This document shows, one piece after another, positions 42,974 through 52,351 of a stretch of DNA of 64,000 nt (its first letter is position 1; the number at the start of each line of letters is the position of its first letter). The stretch lies in contig NZ_CABEGA010000029.1 in assembly GCF_901521055.1 (NCBI RefSeq), positions 62,001 to 126,000 of the forward strand, in the 5' to 3' direction. The notes under the pieces are model-generated. The model saw nothing but the letters and a program-made list of their open reading frames with translations. It did not search any database and was not told the DNA's origin. The position numbers and the translations under genes were made by a program. Source of the DNA: Cellulomonas hominis (GTDB lineage: Bacteria > Actinomycetota > Actinomycetes > Actinomycetales > Cellulomonadaceae).

Positions 42974-44682
42974 GCACCGCGACGAGCAGCACCGGCCCGG
43001 CGTCCGCGCCGCTGGTCGAGATCACCGGCCTGTCGGTGTCGTTCGCGACCGACGCCGGCGACGTCCGGGCCGTCGACGACGTGTCCCTGTCGGTCGGCGC
43101 CGGTGAGGTCCTCGCCGTCGTCGGCGAGTCCGGCAGCGGCAAGTCGGTCACCGCCAAGACGATCCTGGGCCTCCTGCCGGAGACCGCCACCACGCGCGGC
43201 GCCGTCGTGCTGTCCTCCCGGGACGGCGAGCACCGCAACGACGTCATCGCGCTCGACAAGCCGGGCCTGCGCCGGGTGCGCGGGCGGGACGCCGCGATGG
43301 TGTTCCAGGAGCCGTCGACCGCGCTGAACCCCGTCTACACGGTCGGCTGGCAGATCATCGAGGGCCTGCGCGCCCACGAGAAGCTCAGCCGCGCGGAGGC
43401 GAAGACCAAGGCGGTCGACATCCTGCGCCGCGTCGGCATCCCCGACCCGGAGCACCGGATCGACCACTACCCGCACCAGTTCTCCGGCGGCCAGAAGCAG
43501 CGCATCGTCATCGCGCAGGCCCTGGTCCTGGAGCCGGGCGTGATCATCGCCGACGAGCCGACGACCGCGCTCGACGTCACCGTGCAGGCCGAGATCCTCG
43601 ACCTGCTGCGCCGGTGCCGCGACGAGTTCGGTGCGGCGATCGTGCTGATCACGCACAACATGGGCGTGGTGGCCGACCTGGCCGACCGCGTCGCGGTCAT
43701 GTACCAGGGCGAGATCGTCGAGCAGGCGCCGGTCGCGCAGCTGTTCGGCGCGCCCGCGCACCCGTACACCCGGGCGCTGCTCGACGCCGTGCCCCGGATC
43801 GGCCAGGGCGGCGCGCACGCCCGGGCCCGTGCGGAGGCCCGTGCGCCCGGCTGGGCGGAGCAGGCGCCGGTCGTCGCCGCGCGTGACCTGGAGATCACCT
43901 ACCCCGGCCGGCTCCGGCAGCCCGGGTTCCGGGCCGTGGACAAGGTGTCGCTGTCGATCCGCCCGGGCGAGGTCGTCGGCCTCGTCGGCGAGTCCGGCTC
44001 CGGCAAGACGACGATCGGCCGGGCGATCGCGGGGCTCACCCGGGTGACCGGTGGCTCCCTGGAGGTGCTGGGCGTCGAGATGAACGGCGTCAAGGAGCGG
44101 CAGCTGCGGCCCGTCCGGCCCCGGATCGGGTTCGTGTTCCAGGACCCGGCGACGTCGTTCAACCCGCTGCTCACCATCGCGGAGTGCGTCGCGGAGCCGC
44201 TCGTCGTGCACGGCCGGGCGTCCGACGCCCGCGCCGCCCGGGCACGGGTCGACGAGCTGCTGGAGTCCGTGCAGCTGCCGAAGGCGTACGGCGACCGGTT
44301 CCCGCACGAGCTGTCCGGCGGCCAGCGCCAGCGCGCGTCGCTCGCCCGGGCGCTGGCGCTCGACCCGGAGCTGCTGATCGCCGACGAGCCGACCTCCGCG
44401 CTGGACGTGTCGGTGCAGGCGCGGGTGCTCGAGCTGTTCGCCGAGCTCCAGGAGTCCCTCGGGTTCGCGTGCCTGTTCATCAGCCACGACCTGGCGGTCG
44501 TCGACCTGCTCGCCGACCGGATCGCGGTGCTGCACCGCGGGAAGCTCGTCGAGCAGGGCACCGGCGAGGAGGTGCTCGGCGCCCCGCGCGAGGAGTACAC
44601 CCGCCGGCTGCTCGCGAGCCTCCCGGTCCCGGACCCCGCCGAGCAGGCGCGGCGCCGCGAGGCGTGGCGGGCGCTGGCCTGA
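42970..44682 (+). CDS. Peptide ABC transporter double ATPase (DppD-DppF fusion)
   Basis: A 570-residue protein with two nucleotide-binding domains in one chain. Walker A GESGSGKS near residue 51 and GESGSGKT near 338; signature motifs FSGGQKQR and LSGGQRQR; Walker [10 protein letters not shown] and LLIADEPTS. Each half ends with the oligopeptide-type C-terminal extension ([16 protein letters not shown] and [16 protein letters not shown]). It powers uptake through the two permeases upstream. Fused D/F ATPases are common in actinobacteria. Confidence 0.93.
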   Translation: MSTATSSTGPASAPLVEITGLSVSFATDAGDVRAVDDVSLSVGAGEVLAVVGESGSGKSVTAKTILGLLPETATTRGAVVLSSRDGEHRNDVIALDKPGLRRVRGRDAAMVFQEPSTALNPVYTVGWQIIEGLRAHEKLSRAEAKTKAVDILRRVGIPDPEHRIDHYPHQFSGGQKQRIVIAQALVLEPGVIIADEPTTALDVTVQAEILDLLRRCRDEFGAAIVLITHNMGVVADLADRVAVMYQGEIVEQAPVAQLFGAPAHPYTRALLDAVPRIGQGGAHARARAEARAPGWAEQAPVVAARDLEITYPGRLRQPGFRAVDKVSLSIRPGEVVGLVGESGSGKTTIGRAIAGLTRVTGGSLEVLGVEMNGVKERQLRPVRPRIGFVFQDPATSFNPLLTIAECVAEPLVVHGRASDARAARARVDELLESVQLPKAYGDRFPHELSGGQRQRASLARALALDPELLIADEPTSALDVSVQARVLELFAELQESLGFACLFISHDLAVVDLLADRIAVLHRGKLVEQGTGEEVLGAPREEYTRRLLASLPVPDPAEQARRREAWRALA

Positions 44683-44711
44683 CCTCCGCGCGCCGCGACG
44701 GCGCACCCGGC

Positions 44712-44752
44712 ACGGCGAGGGCGTACTCCACGGAGTGCGCCCTCGCCGTTTC
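44712..44752 (+). terminator. Factor-independent terminator of the peptide ABC operon
   Basis: ACGGCGAGGGCG (44712-44723) pairs with CGCCCTCGCCGT (44738-44749), the intervening ACTCC / GGAGT extends the stem, and TTTCT follows. Thirty bases after the ATPase stop, a textbook hairpin plus U-run. Confidence 0.8.
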
Positions 44753-44842
44753 TCGTGCGCGGGGAGATCCGTCCTGGGGACGACGGCGGCGCCCGGCGCG
44801 CCGGGTGGCACGGTGGTGTCCACGGCATCGCGGGGAGGTGGC

Positions 44843-45325
44843 ATGGAGCGGGTCATCGGGTGGCAGCGCGCCGCGCGGACCACGGCGGTGGTCGCCCTGC
44901 TGCTGACGGTCACGGTCCTCGCCGTCCGGGCCATGGGCAGCGAGATCCTGCTCGCCGTCCTGCGGTGGACCGACACCTTCGTGCGGAGCCCCGGCCTGGG
45001 CGGGCTCGCTGCCGCCGGTGCTGCCGTGGTGGCATTCGGCCAGTGGCGCAGGCAGGAGCGGTCGGAGGCACGTGGCCGCCGGGACCGCGCGACGGCGGGG
45101 CGTGATGCTCGCCGGGACCAGCAGTGGTGGGAGGTGTACCGGCTCGTCCGAGGCGACCGCCGACCTGGCTCGTCCCCGTCGACCGCCCAGGACGAAAGGC
45201 TGTTGCAGCAGCTGTCCGCTGATGCCGAGACTGAGCTGCAGGTCAGGGCGGCGGCCGTGCTCATCGCGTCCTACGCGCGACCGGCCCCGCCAGAGGACGA
45301 CGAAGGAGCCCCGCATGTCGGCTGA
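44843..45325 (+). CDS. Unknown membrane protein with two helices and charged tail
   Basis: A 160-residue protein, family not recognised. Helices at about 13-30 (AVVALLLTVTVLAVRAM) and 50-66 (LGGLAAAGAAVVAFG), then a very basic segment (RRQERSEARGRRDRATAGRDARRD) and an acidic helical C-terminus. ATG 44843 follows GGGGAGG. Its last codons overlap the next small gene by 11 bases in another frame, so the two are co-transcribed. Could act as a signal or partner-docking protein; no evidence for a specific role. Confidence 0.65.
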   Translation: MERVIGWQRAARTTAVVALLLTVTVLAVRAMGSEILLAVLRWTDTFVRSPGLGGLAAAGAAVVAFGQWRRQERSEARGRRDRATAGRDARRDQQWWEVYRLVRGDRRPGSSPSTAQDERLLQQLSADAETELQVRAAAVLIASYARPAPPEDDEGAPHVG

Positions 45326-45491
45326 CCACTCGCCCGAGGTCGCGGCGCAGACCGTCGGCGACCGCGACGCCGATGAGCAGCACGCGCGACGGCTGCGGCT
45401 GCTCGCGCTCGTCGACGAGCTGGAGGCGCGGGCCGTCGCGATGCGTGCCGAGCGGCTCCGACGGGGCGAGCCCTTCAGCCGCCGCATCTAA
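45315..45491 (+). CDS. 58-residue unknown helical protein
   Basis: A short protein with one long charged helix (ARRLRLLALVDELEARAVAMRAERLRRGE). ATG 45315 follows GAAGGAG at ideal distance and overlaps the end of the membrane protein gene. Its stop lies three bases before the CsoR operator. No family recognised. Confidence 0.6.
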   Translation: MSADHSPEVAAQTVGDRDADEQHARRLRLLALVDELEARAVAMRAERLRRGEPFSRRI

Positions 45492-45493
45492 GG

Positions 45494-45510
45494 AATACCC
45501 CCGGGGGGTA
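45494..45510. promoter_or_regulatory. CsoR-type copper operator overlapping the csoR-copZ-copA promoter
   Basis: ATACCCCCGGGGGGTAT, a near-perfect palindrome of the form known for CsoR (TACCC...GGGTA). Its right edge joins GTATAGC, a likely -10 box, so bound apo-CsoR would block polymerase and copper would relieve it. Confidence 0.8.
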
Positions 45511-45563
45511 TAGCGTTGGACCCCGTGGCGGGTGCGTCGGCACCTGCACGGAGGGAGCGCGAC

Positions 45564-45845
45564 GTGCACGGCTACAGCGGCGACAAGGACGAGTACCTCA
45601 AGCGCCTGAAGCGCATCGAGGGCCAGGTGCGGGGCATCGCCCGCATGGTCGACGAGGACGTCTACTGCATCGACGTCCTCACCCAGGTCGCCGCCGTGAC
45701 CAAGGCGCTGCAGGCCGTGAGCATCGGCCTCGTCGAGGACCACCTGGGCCACTGCGTCGTGGACGCCGCCCGGCAGTCCCCCGAGGCCGGCGCCGAGAAG
45801 GTCCGCGAGGCCTCCGAGGCCATCGCCCGGCTCGTCCGCTCCTGA
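45564..45845 (+). CDS. csoR: Copper-sensing transcriptional repressor CsoR
   Basis: A 93-residue helical repressor. [22 protein letters not shown] is the DUF156 signature. The Cu(I) ligands are C35 (VYCIDVL), H60 and C64 (DHLGHC), matching the C-H-C of CsoR rather than nickel or formaldehyde relatives. GTG 45564 has GGAGGG upstream; the ORF extending to 45516 is unlikely. It sits right behind its own operator and heads the copper export operon with copZ and copA. Confidence 0.92.
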   Translation: MHGYSGDKDEYLKRLKRIEGQVRGIARMVDEDVYCIDVLTQVAAVTKALQAVSIGLVEDHLGHCVVDAARQSPEAGAEKVREASEAIARLVRS

Positions 45846-45874
45846 CCCCCACCGCACCCGAGAGGACCACCCCC

Positions 45875-46108
45875 ATGAGCCAGACCACCACCTTCGCCGT
45901 CGACGGCATGACCTGCGGCAACTGCGTACGCCACGTCACCGAGGAGCTCACGGCGCTGCCCGGCGTCACCGACGTGCAGGTCCAGCTGGTCGCCGGGGGC
46001 TCGTCCCCGGTCACCGTGACGTCCGACGCCCCGCTCGCCGACGACGCGATCGCCGCCGCCGTCGACGAGGCCGGGTACGCCGTCACCCCGAGGGGGTCGC
46101 TGCTGTGA
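45875..46108 (+). CDS. copZ: Copper chaperone CopZ
   Basis: A 77-residue heavy-metal-associated domain. Copper site GMTCGNC with C14 and C17; ferredoxin-like fold marks are [15 protein letters not shown] and [13 protein letters not shown]. It hands Cu(I) to the CopA ATPase. Its stop overlaps the GTG start of copA by GTGA, so the two are made together. Confidence 0.92.
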   Translation: MSQTTTFAVDGMTCGNCVRHVTEELTALPGVTDVQVQLVAGGSSPVTVTSDAPLADDAIAAAVDEAGYAVTPRGSLL

Positions 46109-48648
46109 CCACCGACGAGTCCACCCCCGCACGCCCGCTGCCCGTCGCCACGGTCGACCTGGCCGTCGAGGGCATGACCTGCGCGTCCTGCGTGGCGCGC
46201 GTCGAGAAGCGGCTGAACCGGGTGCCCGGCGCCCGGGCCACGGTCAACCTCGCGCTGGAGAGCGCGCACGTCGAGGTGTCGGCCGCCGAGGACGGCAGCA
46301 CCCCCGGCACCGACGCGCTGGTCGAGGCCGTGCGCGCCGCCGGGTACGACGCCCGGGTGACCGGGCGCCGGGACGTCCCCGGGGCGCCCGCTGCGTCGGC
46401 CGAGCACGCCGCGCACTCGGAGCACGTCGCGCACTCCGCGCACTCCGCGCAGCCCACGGACACCGGGCACGGGCACGCCATGGTCGGCCACGACATGGCC
46501 GGCATGGACCCGCGCGAGCACGCGCTGTCCGGCCACAGCATGGCCCCGGGCCACGACATGGACCCCGACGAGGACACCTCCGCCCCGACCGACGCGCGCG
46601 GCACCGACCTGCGCCGCCGGCTGCGGGTGGCGACGGTGCTGACCGTCCCGGTGCTGCTGCTGTCGATGGTCCCGGCGTGGCAGTTCCGCGGCTGGCAGTG
46701 GCTGGTTGCGGTGCTCGCGCTCCCGGTGGCGACCTGGGCGGCGTACCCCTTCCACCGGGCGGCCGTGCGGGCCGCGCGGCACGGGGCGTCGACGATGGAC
46801 ACGCTCGTGTCGATCGGCATCGTCGCGGCGACCGGCTGGTCGCTGTGGGCGCTGCTGCTCGGCGGGGCGGGCGAGCTCGGCATGACCATGGAGCCGACGC
46901 TCTGGCCCGCGGCCGACATGGGCGGCCACATGCCCGAGCTGTACTTCGAGGTCGCCGCGGTCGTCGCGACGTTCCTGCTGGCCGGCCGCTACGCCGAGCA
47001 CCGGTCCCGCCGCCGCGCCGGCGACGCCCTCCGGGCGCTGCTGGACCTCGGCGCGAAGGACGTCGCCCTGCTCGTCACGGGCACGGACGGCCGGCGCACG
47101 GAGCAGCGCGTGCCCGTCGACCGCCTGCGCGCGGGTGACGAGTTCGCGGTGCGCCCGGGCGAGAAGGTGGCCACGGACGGCGTCGTCGTCTCCGGCACCA
47201 GCGCCGTCGACACCAGCCTGCTGACCGGCGAGCCGGTGCCCGTCGACGTCGGCCCCGGCGACGAGGTGACCGGCGCGACGATCAACACCGGGGGCCACCT
47301 CGTGGTCCGCGCGACGCGGGTCGGCGACGAGACGCGCCTCGCGCAGATCGGCCGGCTGGTCGCCGCCGCGCAGACCGGCAAGGCGCCCGTGCAGCGGCTG
47401 GCCGACCGGATCTCCGCCGTGTTCGTCCCCGTGGTGCTGGTGCTCGCGCTGGCGACGCTCGGCGTGTGGCTGCTGTCCGGCTCCTCGGCCCAGGCGGCGT
47501 TCACCGCGGCCGTCGCGGTGCTGATCATCGCGTGCCCGTGCGCCCTCGGCCTCGCGACGCCCACGGCGCTGCTGGTCGGCACCGGCCGCGGCGCTCAGCT
47601 CGGCGTGCTCATCAAGGGCCCGGAGACGCTCGAGCAGACCCGGACCGTCGACACCGTCGTGCTGGACAAGACGGGGACCGTCACCGAGGGCCGCATGGCG
47701 CTCGTCGACGTGCTGGTCCCGGACGGTGCGGACGCCGACGAGGTGCTCCGGTACGCCGGGGCGGTCGAGGCGCTCGCCGAGCACCCGATCGCGCGGGCCG
47801 TCGCCGAGGCCGCGGCCGCCGTGTCGCCCGTGACCGCGGGTGTCGGCGGTGACGGCGTGGGCATCGGCTCCGACCAGGTGCACGAGTTCCGTGCGACCGC
47901 GGGGCTCGGGGTCAGCGGGGTCGTCCGGGCCGCGCACTCCGGCGTCGGGCTGTCCCGCCGGGTGCTCGTCGGGCGCCCCGCGTGGCTGGCCCAGGAGGGC
48001 GTGCCCGCCGACGACGACCTCGCTACCCGGTTCGCGGCAGCGGAGTCCGACGGTGCCACCGCCGTGCTGGTCGCGTGGGACGGCGCCGCGCGCGGCGTGC
48101 TGGTGCTGCGCGACCCCGTGAAGGCGACGTCCCGGCAGGCGGTCGACGAGCTGCGCGCGCTCGGCCTGCGCCCGGTGCTGCTCACCGGGGACAACGCCGG
48201 CGCGGCCCGCGCGGTCGCCCGCGAGGTCGGCATCCCGGAGGCGGACGTCATCGCCGAGGTGCTGCCGGCCGACAAGGTCGACGTCGTCCGCCGGCTCCAG
48301 TCCGAGGGCCGCCGGGTCGCGATGGTCGGCGACGGCGTGAACGACGCCGCGGCGCTCGCCACCGCGGACCTCGGCCTCGCGATGGGCACCGGCACGGACG
48401 TGGCCATCGAGGCCGCCGACGTGACGCTCGTCCGCGGGGACCTCCGGTCGGCCGCCCAGGCGGTGCGCCTGTCCCGGTCGACGCTGCGGGTGATCAAGCA
48501 GAACCTGTTCTGGGCCTTCGCGTACAACGTCGCGGCGATCCCGCTCGCGGCGCTCGGCCTGCTCAACCCGATGATCGCGGGCGCGGCGATGGCGTTCTCG
48601 TCGGTGCTGGTCGTGGCGAACTCGCTGCGGCTGCGCCGGTTCTCCTGA
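46105..48648 (+). CDS. copA: Copper-exporting P1B-type ATPase CopA
   Basis: An 847-residue copper pump. One HMA domain (GMTCASC, C26 and C29), then a linker at about 100-152 with 11 His and 5 Met, followed by eight membrane helices. CPC in the transport helix ([11 protein letters not shown]), phosphorylation Asp in [11 protein letters not shown] motif in AEHPIARAV, hinge [10 protein letters not shown]. The TGES loop reads TGEP, a common P1B form. Subclass 1B-1 by the CPC and later N/Y/MxxS-type residues. Expelled from cytosol under CsoR control with CopZ as donor. Confidence 0.95.
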   Translation: MTTDESTPARPLPVATVDLAVEGMTCASCVARVEKRLNRVPGARATVNLALESAHVEVSAAEDGSTPGTDALVEAVRAAGYDARVTGRRDVPGAPAASAEHAAHSEHVAHSAHSAQPTDTGHGHAMVGHDMAGMDPREHALSGHSMAPGHDMDPDEDTSAPTDARGTDLRRRLRVATVLTVPVLLLSMVPAWQFRGWQWLVAVLALPVATWAAYPFHRAAVRAARHGASTMDTLVSIGIVAATGWSLWALLLGGAGELGMTMEPTLWPAADMGGHMPELYFEVAAVVATFLLAGRYAEHRSRRRAGDALRALLDLGAKDVALLVTGTDGRRTEQRVPVDRLRAGDEFAVRPGEKVATDGVVVSGTSAVDTSLLTGEPVPVDVGPGDEVTGATINTGGHLVVRATRVGDETRLAQIGRLVAAAQTGKAPVQRLADRISAVFVPVVLVLALATLGVWLLSGSSAQAAFTAAVAVLIIACPCALGLATPTALLVGTGRGAQLGVLIKGPETLEQTRTVDTVVLDKTGTVTEGRMALVDVLVPDGADADEVLRYAGAVEALAEHPIARAVAEAAAAVSPVTAGVGGDGVGIGSDQVHEFRATAGLGVSGVVRAAHSGVGLSRRVLVGRPAWLAQEGVPADDDLATRFAAAESDGATAVLVAWDGAARGVLVLRDPVKATSRQAVDELRALGLRPVLLTGDNAGAARAVAREVGIPEADVIAEVLPADKVDVVRRLQSEGRRVAMVGDGVNDAAALATADLGLAMGTGTDVAIEAADVTLVRGDLRSAAQAVRLSRSTLRVIKQNLFWAFAYNVAAIPLAALGLLNPMIAGAAMAFSSVLVVANSLRLRRFS

Positions 48649-48664
48649 ACGGTCCCGCCGCGGG

Positions 48665-48700
48665 GCGGCGGTCAGCCGCTACGGTGCACCTGACCGCCGC
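48665..48700. terminator. Hairpin between copA and cutC
   Basis: 11-bp arms GCGGCGGTCAG (48665-48675) and CTGACCGCCGC (48690-48700), 14-base loop containing TACGGT. It may end the copA transcript or partly attenuate into cutC; no U-run. Confidence 0.45.
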
Positions 48701-48733
48701 CGGTCCGCCCGGCGCCCAGTGAAGGAGATCTGC

Positions 48734-49486
48734 GTGACCGCGCGCCGCCCCGTCCTCGAGATCGCCGTGCAGGACCTGGCGGGCTACCGCATCGCGGCCG
48801 ACGCCGGGGCCGCGCGCACCGAGGTCTGCGCGGCCCTCGCCGCGACGGGTGGCATCACCCCGAGCGCGGGCCTGCTGGCGACGCTGGTCGCCGAGCGGGA
48901 CGCGCGCGCCGCCGCCGGCGGGACGCCCCCCGGCATCCACGTGCTCGTCCGGCCGCGCCCCGGGTCGTTCGTCTACGACGCCGACGAGCTCGACGTCCAG
49001 GTCCGCGACGTCCGCGCGTGCGTCGAGGCGGGCGTGGACGGCGTCGTCGTCGGGGTGCTCACGGAGTCGGGCGCGGTCGACACGGCCGCCCTGGGCGTGC
49101 TCGTCGCGGCCGCCGACGGCCGCGAGGTGACCTTCCACCGGGCCGTCGACGCGGTCGAGGACCCGTTCGCCGTGCTCGACGACCTGGCCGCGGCGGGCGT
49201 CACGCGCGTCCTGACCTCCGGCGGCGCCTCGCGGAGCATCGACGGGGTGCGACGGCTCGCCGCGATGGTGGAGCACACCGCCGGGGCCGTGCAGATCCAG
49301 GCCGGCGGCGGCGTGCGCCCGGTCGACATCGGGGCACTGGTCGCGGCCGGGGTCGACGCGGTGCACCTGTCGGCCAGTCGGGCGGTCGCCGGAGACGGCG
49401 GGCCCGGCGGCGGTGGGGCGTCGGGGCACACCGTGACGGACCCGGACGTGGTCGCCGCGGCGGTGGCGGCGCTCGCGCGGGACTGA
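48734..49486 (+). CDS. cutC: CutC family protein
   Basis: A 250-residue TIM-barrel. LEIAVQDLAGYRIAADAGAARTEVC, the IHVLVRPRPGSFVYDADEL motif, GVVVGVLTESGAVD, TFHRAVDAVEDP, and VLTSGGASRSIDGV are the CutC signature blocks. It was named for copper homeostasis but its true role is disputed. Placement after csoR-copZ-copA supports a copper link here. GTG 48734 has AAGGAG nine bases ahead; an upstream in-frame GTG at 48719 overlaps that site. Confidence 0.9.
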   Translation: MTARRPVLEIAVQDLAGYRIAADAGAARTEVCAALAATGGITPSAGLLATLVAERDARAAAGGTPPGIHVLVRPRPGSFVYDADELDVQVRDVRACVEAGVDGVVVGVLTESGAVDTAALGVLVAAADGREVTFHRAVDAVEDPFAVLDDLAAAGVTRVLTSGGASRSIDGVRRLAAMVEHTAGAVQIQAGGGVRPVDIGALVAAGVDAVHLSASRAVAGDGGPGGGGASGHTVTDPDVVAAAVAALARD

Positions 49487-49504
49487 GGCGCCTCGCAGCA
49501 CCGC

Positions 49505-50293
49505 TCAGCGGAACCGGCGCCCCTCGTCCCGCCGGTACGCCAGCACGGCGAGGACCGCGAACACCGCCGTCCACCCCAGCAGCACCGGCAGCGCCACCGC
49601 CGAGCCCTCGAGGCCGGTCGTCACCTGGACCACCAGGTCCCGCGCGGCGCGCGACGGCAGCGCCTGCGACAGCGCGTCCAGCCAGTCGGGGAACGCCTGC
49701 GGCGGGAGGAACAGCCCGCCGGCGAACGCGAGCGGGAACAGGACCGCCTGCACCACGGCGATGGCCGCCTTGGCGGACAGGGAGTACCCGATCGCCAGCC
49801 CGAGGAGCAGGAACGGCACCGCGACGACCGGCACCAGCGCGATCCCCGCGACGGCCCGCCACGGCTCGGTCGACGCGTCCGTGAGCAGCCACGCGATCAG
49901 GAGCACGGGGACCTGCGCACCGAGGCAGAACACGATGCCGTTGACGATCCGGCCCGCGAGCCGCGGCCCTGCGCCGGCCGGGAGGGTCCGGACGTACGGG
50001 TCGAACGCGAGCTGGCGGTCCTCGGACACCCCGGCGCCCAGCGTGAACAGGCACGCCGACATGACGGCGAACGTGCCGAGCTGAGCGACGGCGGCCACCG
50101 CGGCGAGCGGGTCCCCGGACACCGCCGGCTGCGGCACCACGAAGAACAGGAGGGCGAGCGACGGGAACAGCAGGTTCCCGATCACGGCGATCGGGACGCG
50201 CACGGACTCGAGGAGCTGGAACTTCGTGTGCAGCCACGCGAGCGCCAGCCAGGACCGGGTGCCGGCCCGCGGCGGGAGGGGGACGGTGCTCAT
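49505..50293 (-). CDS. ABC-2 type transporter permease
   Basis: A 262-residue membrane protein with six helices. The ABC-2 pattern LAWLHTKFQLLESVRVPIAVIGNLLFPSLALLFFVV at the front and FPLAFAGGLFLPPQAFPDWLDAL toward the end are typical. Exported substrate unknown. ATG 50293 overlaps the ATPase stop by ATGA. It is the last gene of a four-gene minus-strand cassette. Confidence 0.88.
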   Translation of the reverse strand: MSTVPLPPRAGTRSWLALAWLHTKFQLLESVRVPIAVIGNLLFPSLALLFFVVPQPAVSGDPLAAVAAVAQLGTFAVMSACLFTLGAGVSEDRQLAFDPYVRTLPAGAGPRLAGRIVNGIVFCLGAQVPVLLIAWLLTDASTEPWRAVAGIALVPVVAVPFLLLGLAIGYSLSAKAAIAVVQAVLFPLAFAGGLFLPPQAFPDWLDALSQALPSRAARDLVVQVTTGLEGSAVALPVLLGWTAVFAVLAVLAYRRDEGRRFR

Positions 50294-51189
50294 CGGGTCT
50301 CCTCCGGTGCGGTGGTGGTGAGGGCCAGGAAGGCCTCCTCGAGCGAGGCGCCACGCACCTCGAGGCCGCGGAACGGCACGTCGTCGCGCACCAGCGCGCG
50401 GACCACGGCGTCGGCGTCGGACGCGAGCAGGACGGTGCGCCGGCCCTCCCGCTGCACGTCGAGCACGCCGGAGAGGGCCGCGAGCGCGGGCTCGGCGCCC
50501 TCGGGCACCTCCAGGAGCACCCGCCGGGCGGCGGCCATCGCGAGGACGGCGGCGAGCTGGTCGTCGACGAGCACGCGGCCGGAGCCGATCACCACCACGC
50601 GGCGGGCGAGCGCCTCGATCTCCTCCAGGTAGTGGCTGGTCACGACGACCGTCGCACCGTCGGACTGGTAGTCGCGCAGCGCCTCCCACAGGGTGTGCCG
50701 CGCCTCGACGTCCAGCCCGGTGGTCGGCTCGTCCAGCAGCACGACGCGGGGCCGGCCGACCAGGGACAGCGCCACGGCGAGCCGGCGCCGCTGCCCGCCG
50801 GACAGCCCCCCGGTCTGGCGCCGGGCCAGGCCGGTGAGCCCGAACCGCTCCAGCACCTCCCCGCGCGGCATCGGGTCGCGGTAGTGCCCGGCCACGAGGT
50901 CGACCACCTCGCCGACCCGGAGCGTCGACGGCAGCCCGGTCTCCTGCGGTGTGGTGCCCAGCGCGACGCGGGCGGCGGGGTCGCGCGGGTCGCCCCCGCA
51001 GAGCCGCACGGTGCCGCCGTCGGGACGCCGCAGCCCGCTGACCAGGGACAGCAGGGTCGACTTGCCGGCGCCGTTCGGGCCGAGCAGGCCGACGAGCTCG
51101 CCCTCGTGCACCCGAAGGGACACGTCGTCCAGCGCGACGACGTCGCCGTACCGGCGGGTCACGTGGTCGAGCTCGACGAGGGCGGTCAT
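50290..51189 (-). CDS. ABC-2 transporter ATP-binding protein
   Basis: A 299-residue ATPase. Walker A GPNGAGKST, Q-loop in GTTPQETGL, signature LSGGQRRRLAVAL, Walker B VVLLDEPTT, H-loop in VVTSHYLEEI, and a DrrA-like C-terminal domain. It energises the permease that overlaps its 3' end. Start at ATG 51189 overlaps the regulator gene by ATGA. Such pairs export lipids, antibiotics or peptides. Confidence 0.92.
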   Translation of the reverse strand: MTALVELDHVTRRYGDVVALDDVSLRVHEGELVGLLGPNGAGKSTLLSLVSGLRRPDGGTVRLCGGDPRDPAARVALGTTPQETGLPSTLRVGEVVDLVAGHYRDPMPRGEVLERFGLTGLARRQTGGLSGGQRRRLAVALSLVGRPRVVLLDEPTTGLDVEARHTLWEALRDYQSDGATVVVTSHYLEEIEALARRVVVIGSGRVLVDDQLAAVLAMAAARRVLLEVPEGAEPALAALSGVLDVQREGRRTVLLASDADAVVRALVRDDVPFRGLEVRGASLEEAFLALTTTAPEETR

Positions 51190-51488
51190 CGCGCACCCCC
51201 GAGCAGCTCGGTCAGGGCCCGGGAGTACCGCTCGAACGCGGCACGCCCCACGGGCGACAGCTCGACGTACGTCGCGGGCGTGCGGCCCTCGAAGGTCTTC
51301 TGCACGGTCACGTACTCCGCCTCCTCCAGCTTGCGCAGGTGCGTGGACAGGTTCCCGGCCGTCATGTCGAGCAGCTGCTGCAGGCGGGGGAAGGTCAGGC
51401 GGTCCCCGGGGGCGAGTGCCGCGAGCGTCGCGACGACCCGCAGCCGGGACTGGGCGTGGATCACGGGGTCGAGGTCCGCGTCGGTCAT
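51186..51488 (-). CDS. Winged-helix transcriptional regulator
   Basis: A 100-residue winged helix of the HTH_34/ArsR-like type. LTFPRLQQLLDMTAGNLSTHLRKLEEAEYVTVQKTFEGRTPATYVELS is in effect the whole helix-turn-helix and wing. It overlaps the genes on both sides by ATGA. It probably autoregulates the cassette through the TTTGC-GCT-GCAAA palindrome upstream. Confidence 0.85.
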   Translation of the reverse strand: MTDADLDPVIHAQSRLRVVATLAALAPGDRLTFPRLQQLLDMTAGNLSTHLRKLEEAEYVTVQKTFEGRTPATYVELSPVGRAAFERYSRALTELLGGAR

Positions 51489-52174
51489 GCGAGCGCCCCG
51501 CGCCGGACGGACCCGCCGCGCCGCCGTGCCGCGTGGGCCAGGACCGCACCGAGCGCCATGCCGCCGCCGCCCGCCACGCACATGACGGCGAAGGTCGCCG
51601 GCATGCCCACGACGGTCGCGGCAGCGGCGACGATCACCATCCAGACGCCGAGGGCGAACTGCGCCCGGTCCTGCCAGAGCGCGCCCCCGGCCATGTACAG
51701 GACGCCGACGATCAGGGCGGCGACGCCGTTGGCGAGCAGCGTGATGGTCTCGTCCGGCAAGCCGGTGTCCGCCAGGCCGGCCACGATCCCCTGCCCGCCG
51801 ACGAACGCGACGAACCACGACCAGCCGTACAGGGCGCCTGTGGTGCGGCTGACTCCGTCCAGTCCGGACATCCGGCGCAGCGAGTGCACGATCGTCGTCG
51901 CGACCCCCGCGGCGATGAGGACGCCGAACACCGCCCACGCCCACCACGGCATCGCGTCGACCCCGTCCCGGCTGGTCGCCCACAGGACGCCGTAGCCGAC
52001 GGACCAGGCGACGGCCCAGACGCCGAAGATGACGCGGTCGTCGGTGTACGCCCCGGTCCGGACGCGGGTGCGCTGGGCGGCGATGATGGCGCGCGCCGCC
52101 GCCGGGTCGAGCGGGGCGTCGAGCGGGGCGTCGAGCGGGGCGTCCGCCGGGTCGGCGTCGGTGGGCTGCGTCAT
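51485..52174 (-). CDS. Multi-spanning membrane protein heading the ABC-2 cassette
   Basis: A 229-residue protein with about five or six helices (VIFGVWAVAWSVGYGVLW, WWAWAVFGVLIAAGVATTI, SWFVAFVGGQGIVAGL, LLANGVAALIVGVLYMAGGAL, FALGVWMVIVAAAATVVG) and an acidic N-terminus with a repeated APLD motif. Family not recognised. ATG 52174 has AAGGA upstream. First in the cassette and coupled to the regulator by ATGA; may sense the exported substrate or membrane state, which is a guess. Confidence 0.7.
   Translation of the reverse strand: MTQPTDADPADAPLDAPLDAPLDPAAARAIIAAQRTRVRTGAYTDDRVIFGVWAVAWSVGYGVLWATSRDGVDAMPWWAWAVFGVLIAAGVATTIVHSLRRMSGLDGVSRTTGALYGWSWFVAFVGGQGIVAGLADTGLPDETITLLANGVAALIVGVLYMAGGALWQDRAQFALGVWMVIVAAAATVVGMPATFAVMCVAGGGGMALGAVLAHAARRRGGSVRRGALA
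52107..52142. repeat. Three tandem 12-bp repeats in the cassette's first gene
   Basis: TCGAGCGGGGCG three times, in frame, giving the repeated four-residue APLD unit in the N-terminus. Confidence 0.85.
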
Positions 52175-52217
52175 GCGGGTGTCCTTCGACCGGGGCGCTC
52201 GGGTCGGCGCCAACAAC

Positions 52218-52230
52218 TTTGCGCTGCAAA
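52218..52230. promoter_or_regulatory. Palindrome TTTGC-GCT-GCAAA upstream of the ABC-2 cassette
   Basis: A 5-3-5 perfect palindrome in an AT-rich patch 44 bases before the cassette start, likely the operator of the winged-helix regulator. Confidence 0.5.
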
Positions 52231-52339
52231 CTAGTCGCTGACCGGTGCGCCGCGCAAGGGGTAGAGGCCGGGACCCGCGGTTCCGGCACCGTCCAGGAGC
52301 CGTCCGGGGCTCGTCCGGGCGTCGTCCAGCGCCGCGTCC

Positions 52340-52345
52340 TACGCT
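52340..52345 (+). promoter_or_regulatory. -10 box TACGCT, six bases before the CPBP gene
   Basis: TACGCT followed six bases later by GTG 52352, no ribosome site between; leaderless layout. Confidence 0.4.
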
Positions 52346-52351
52346 GCGCGG

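Noticed and set aside
42970..44682. Fusion artefact of two separate ATPase genes
   Set aside because: No stop, no internal start or ribosome site between the halves, and fused peptide-ABC ATPases are well known in actinobacteria.
48665..48700. Riboswitch or metal leader in front of cutC
   Set aside because: Only a simple hairpin is seen; none of the known metal-sensing RNA landmarks.
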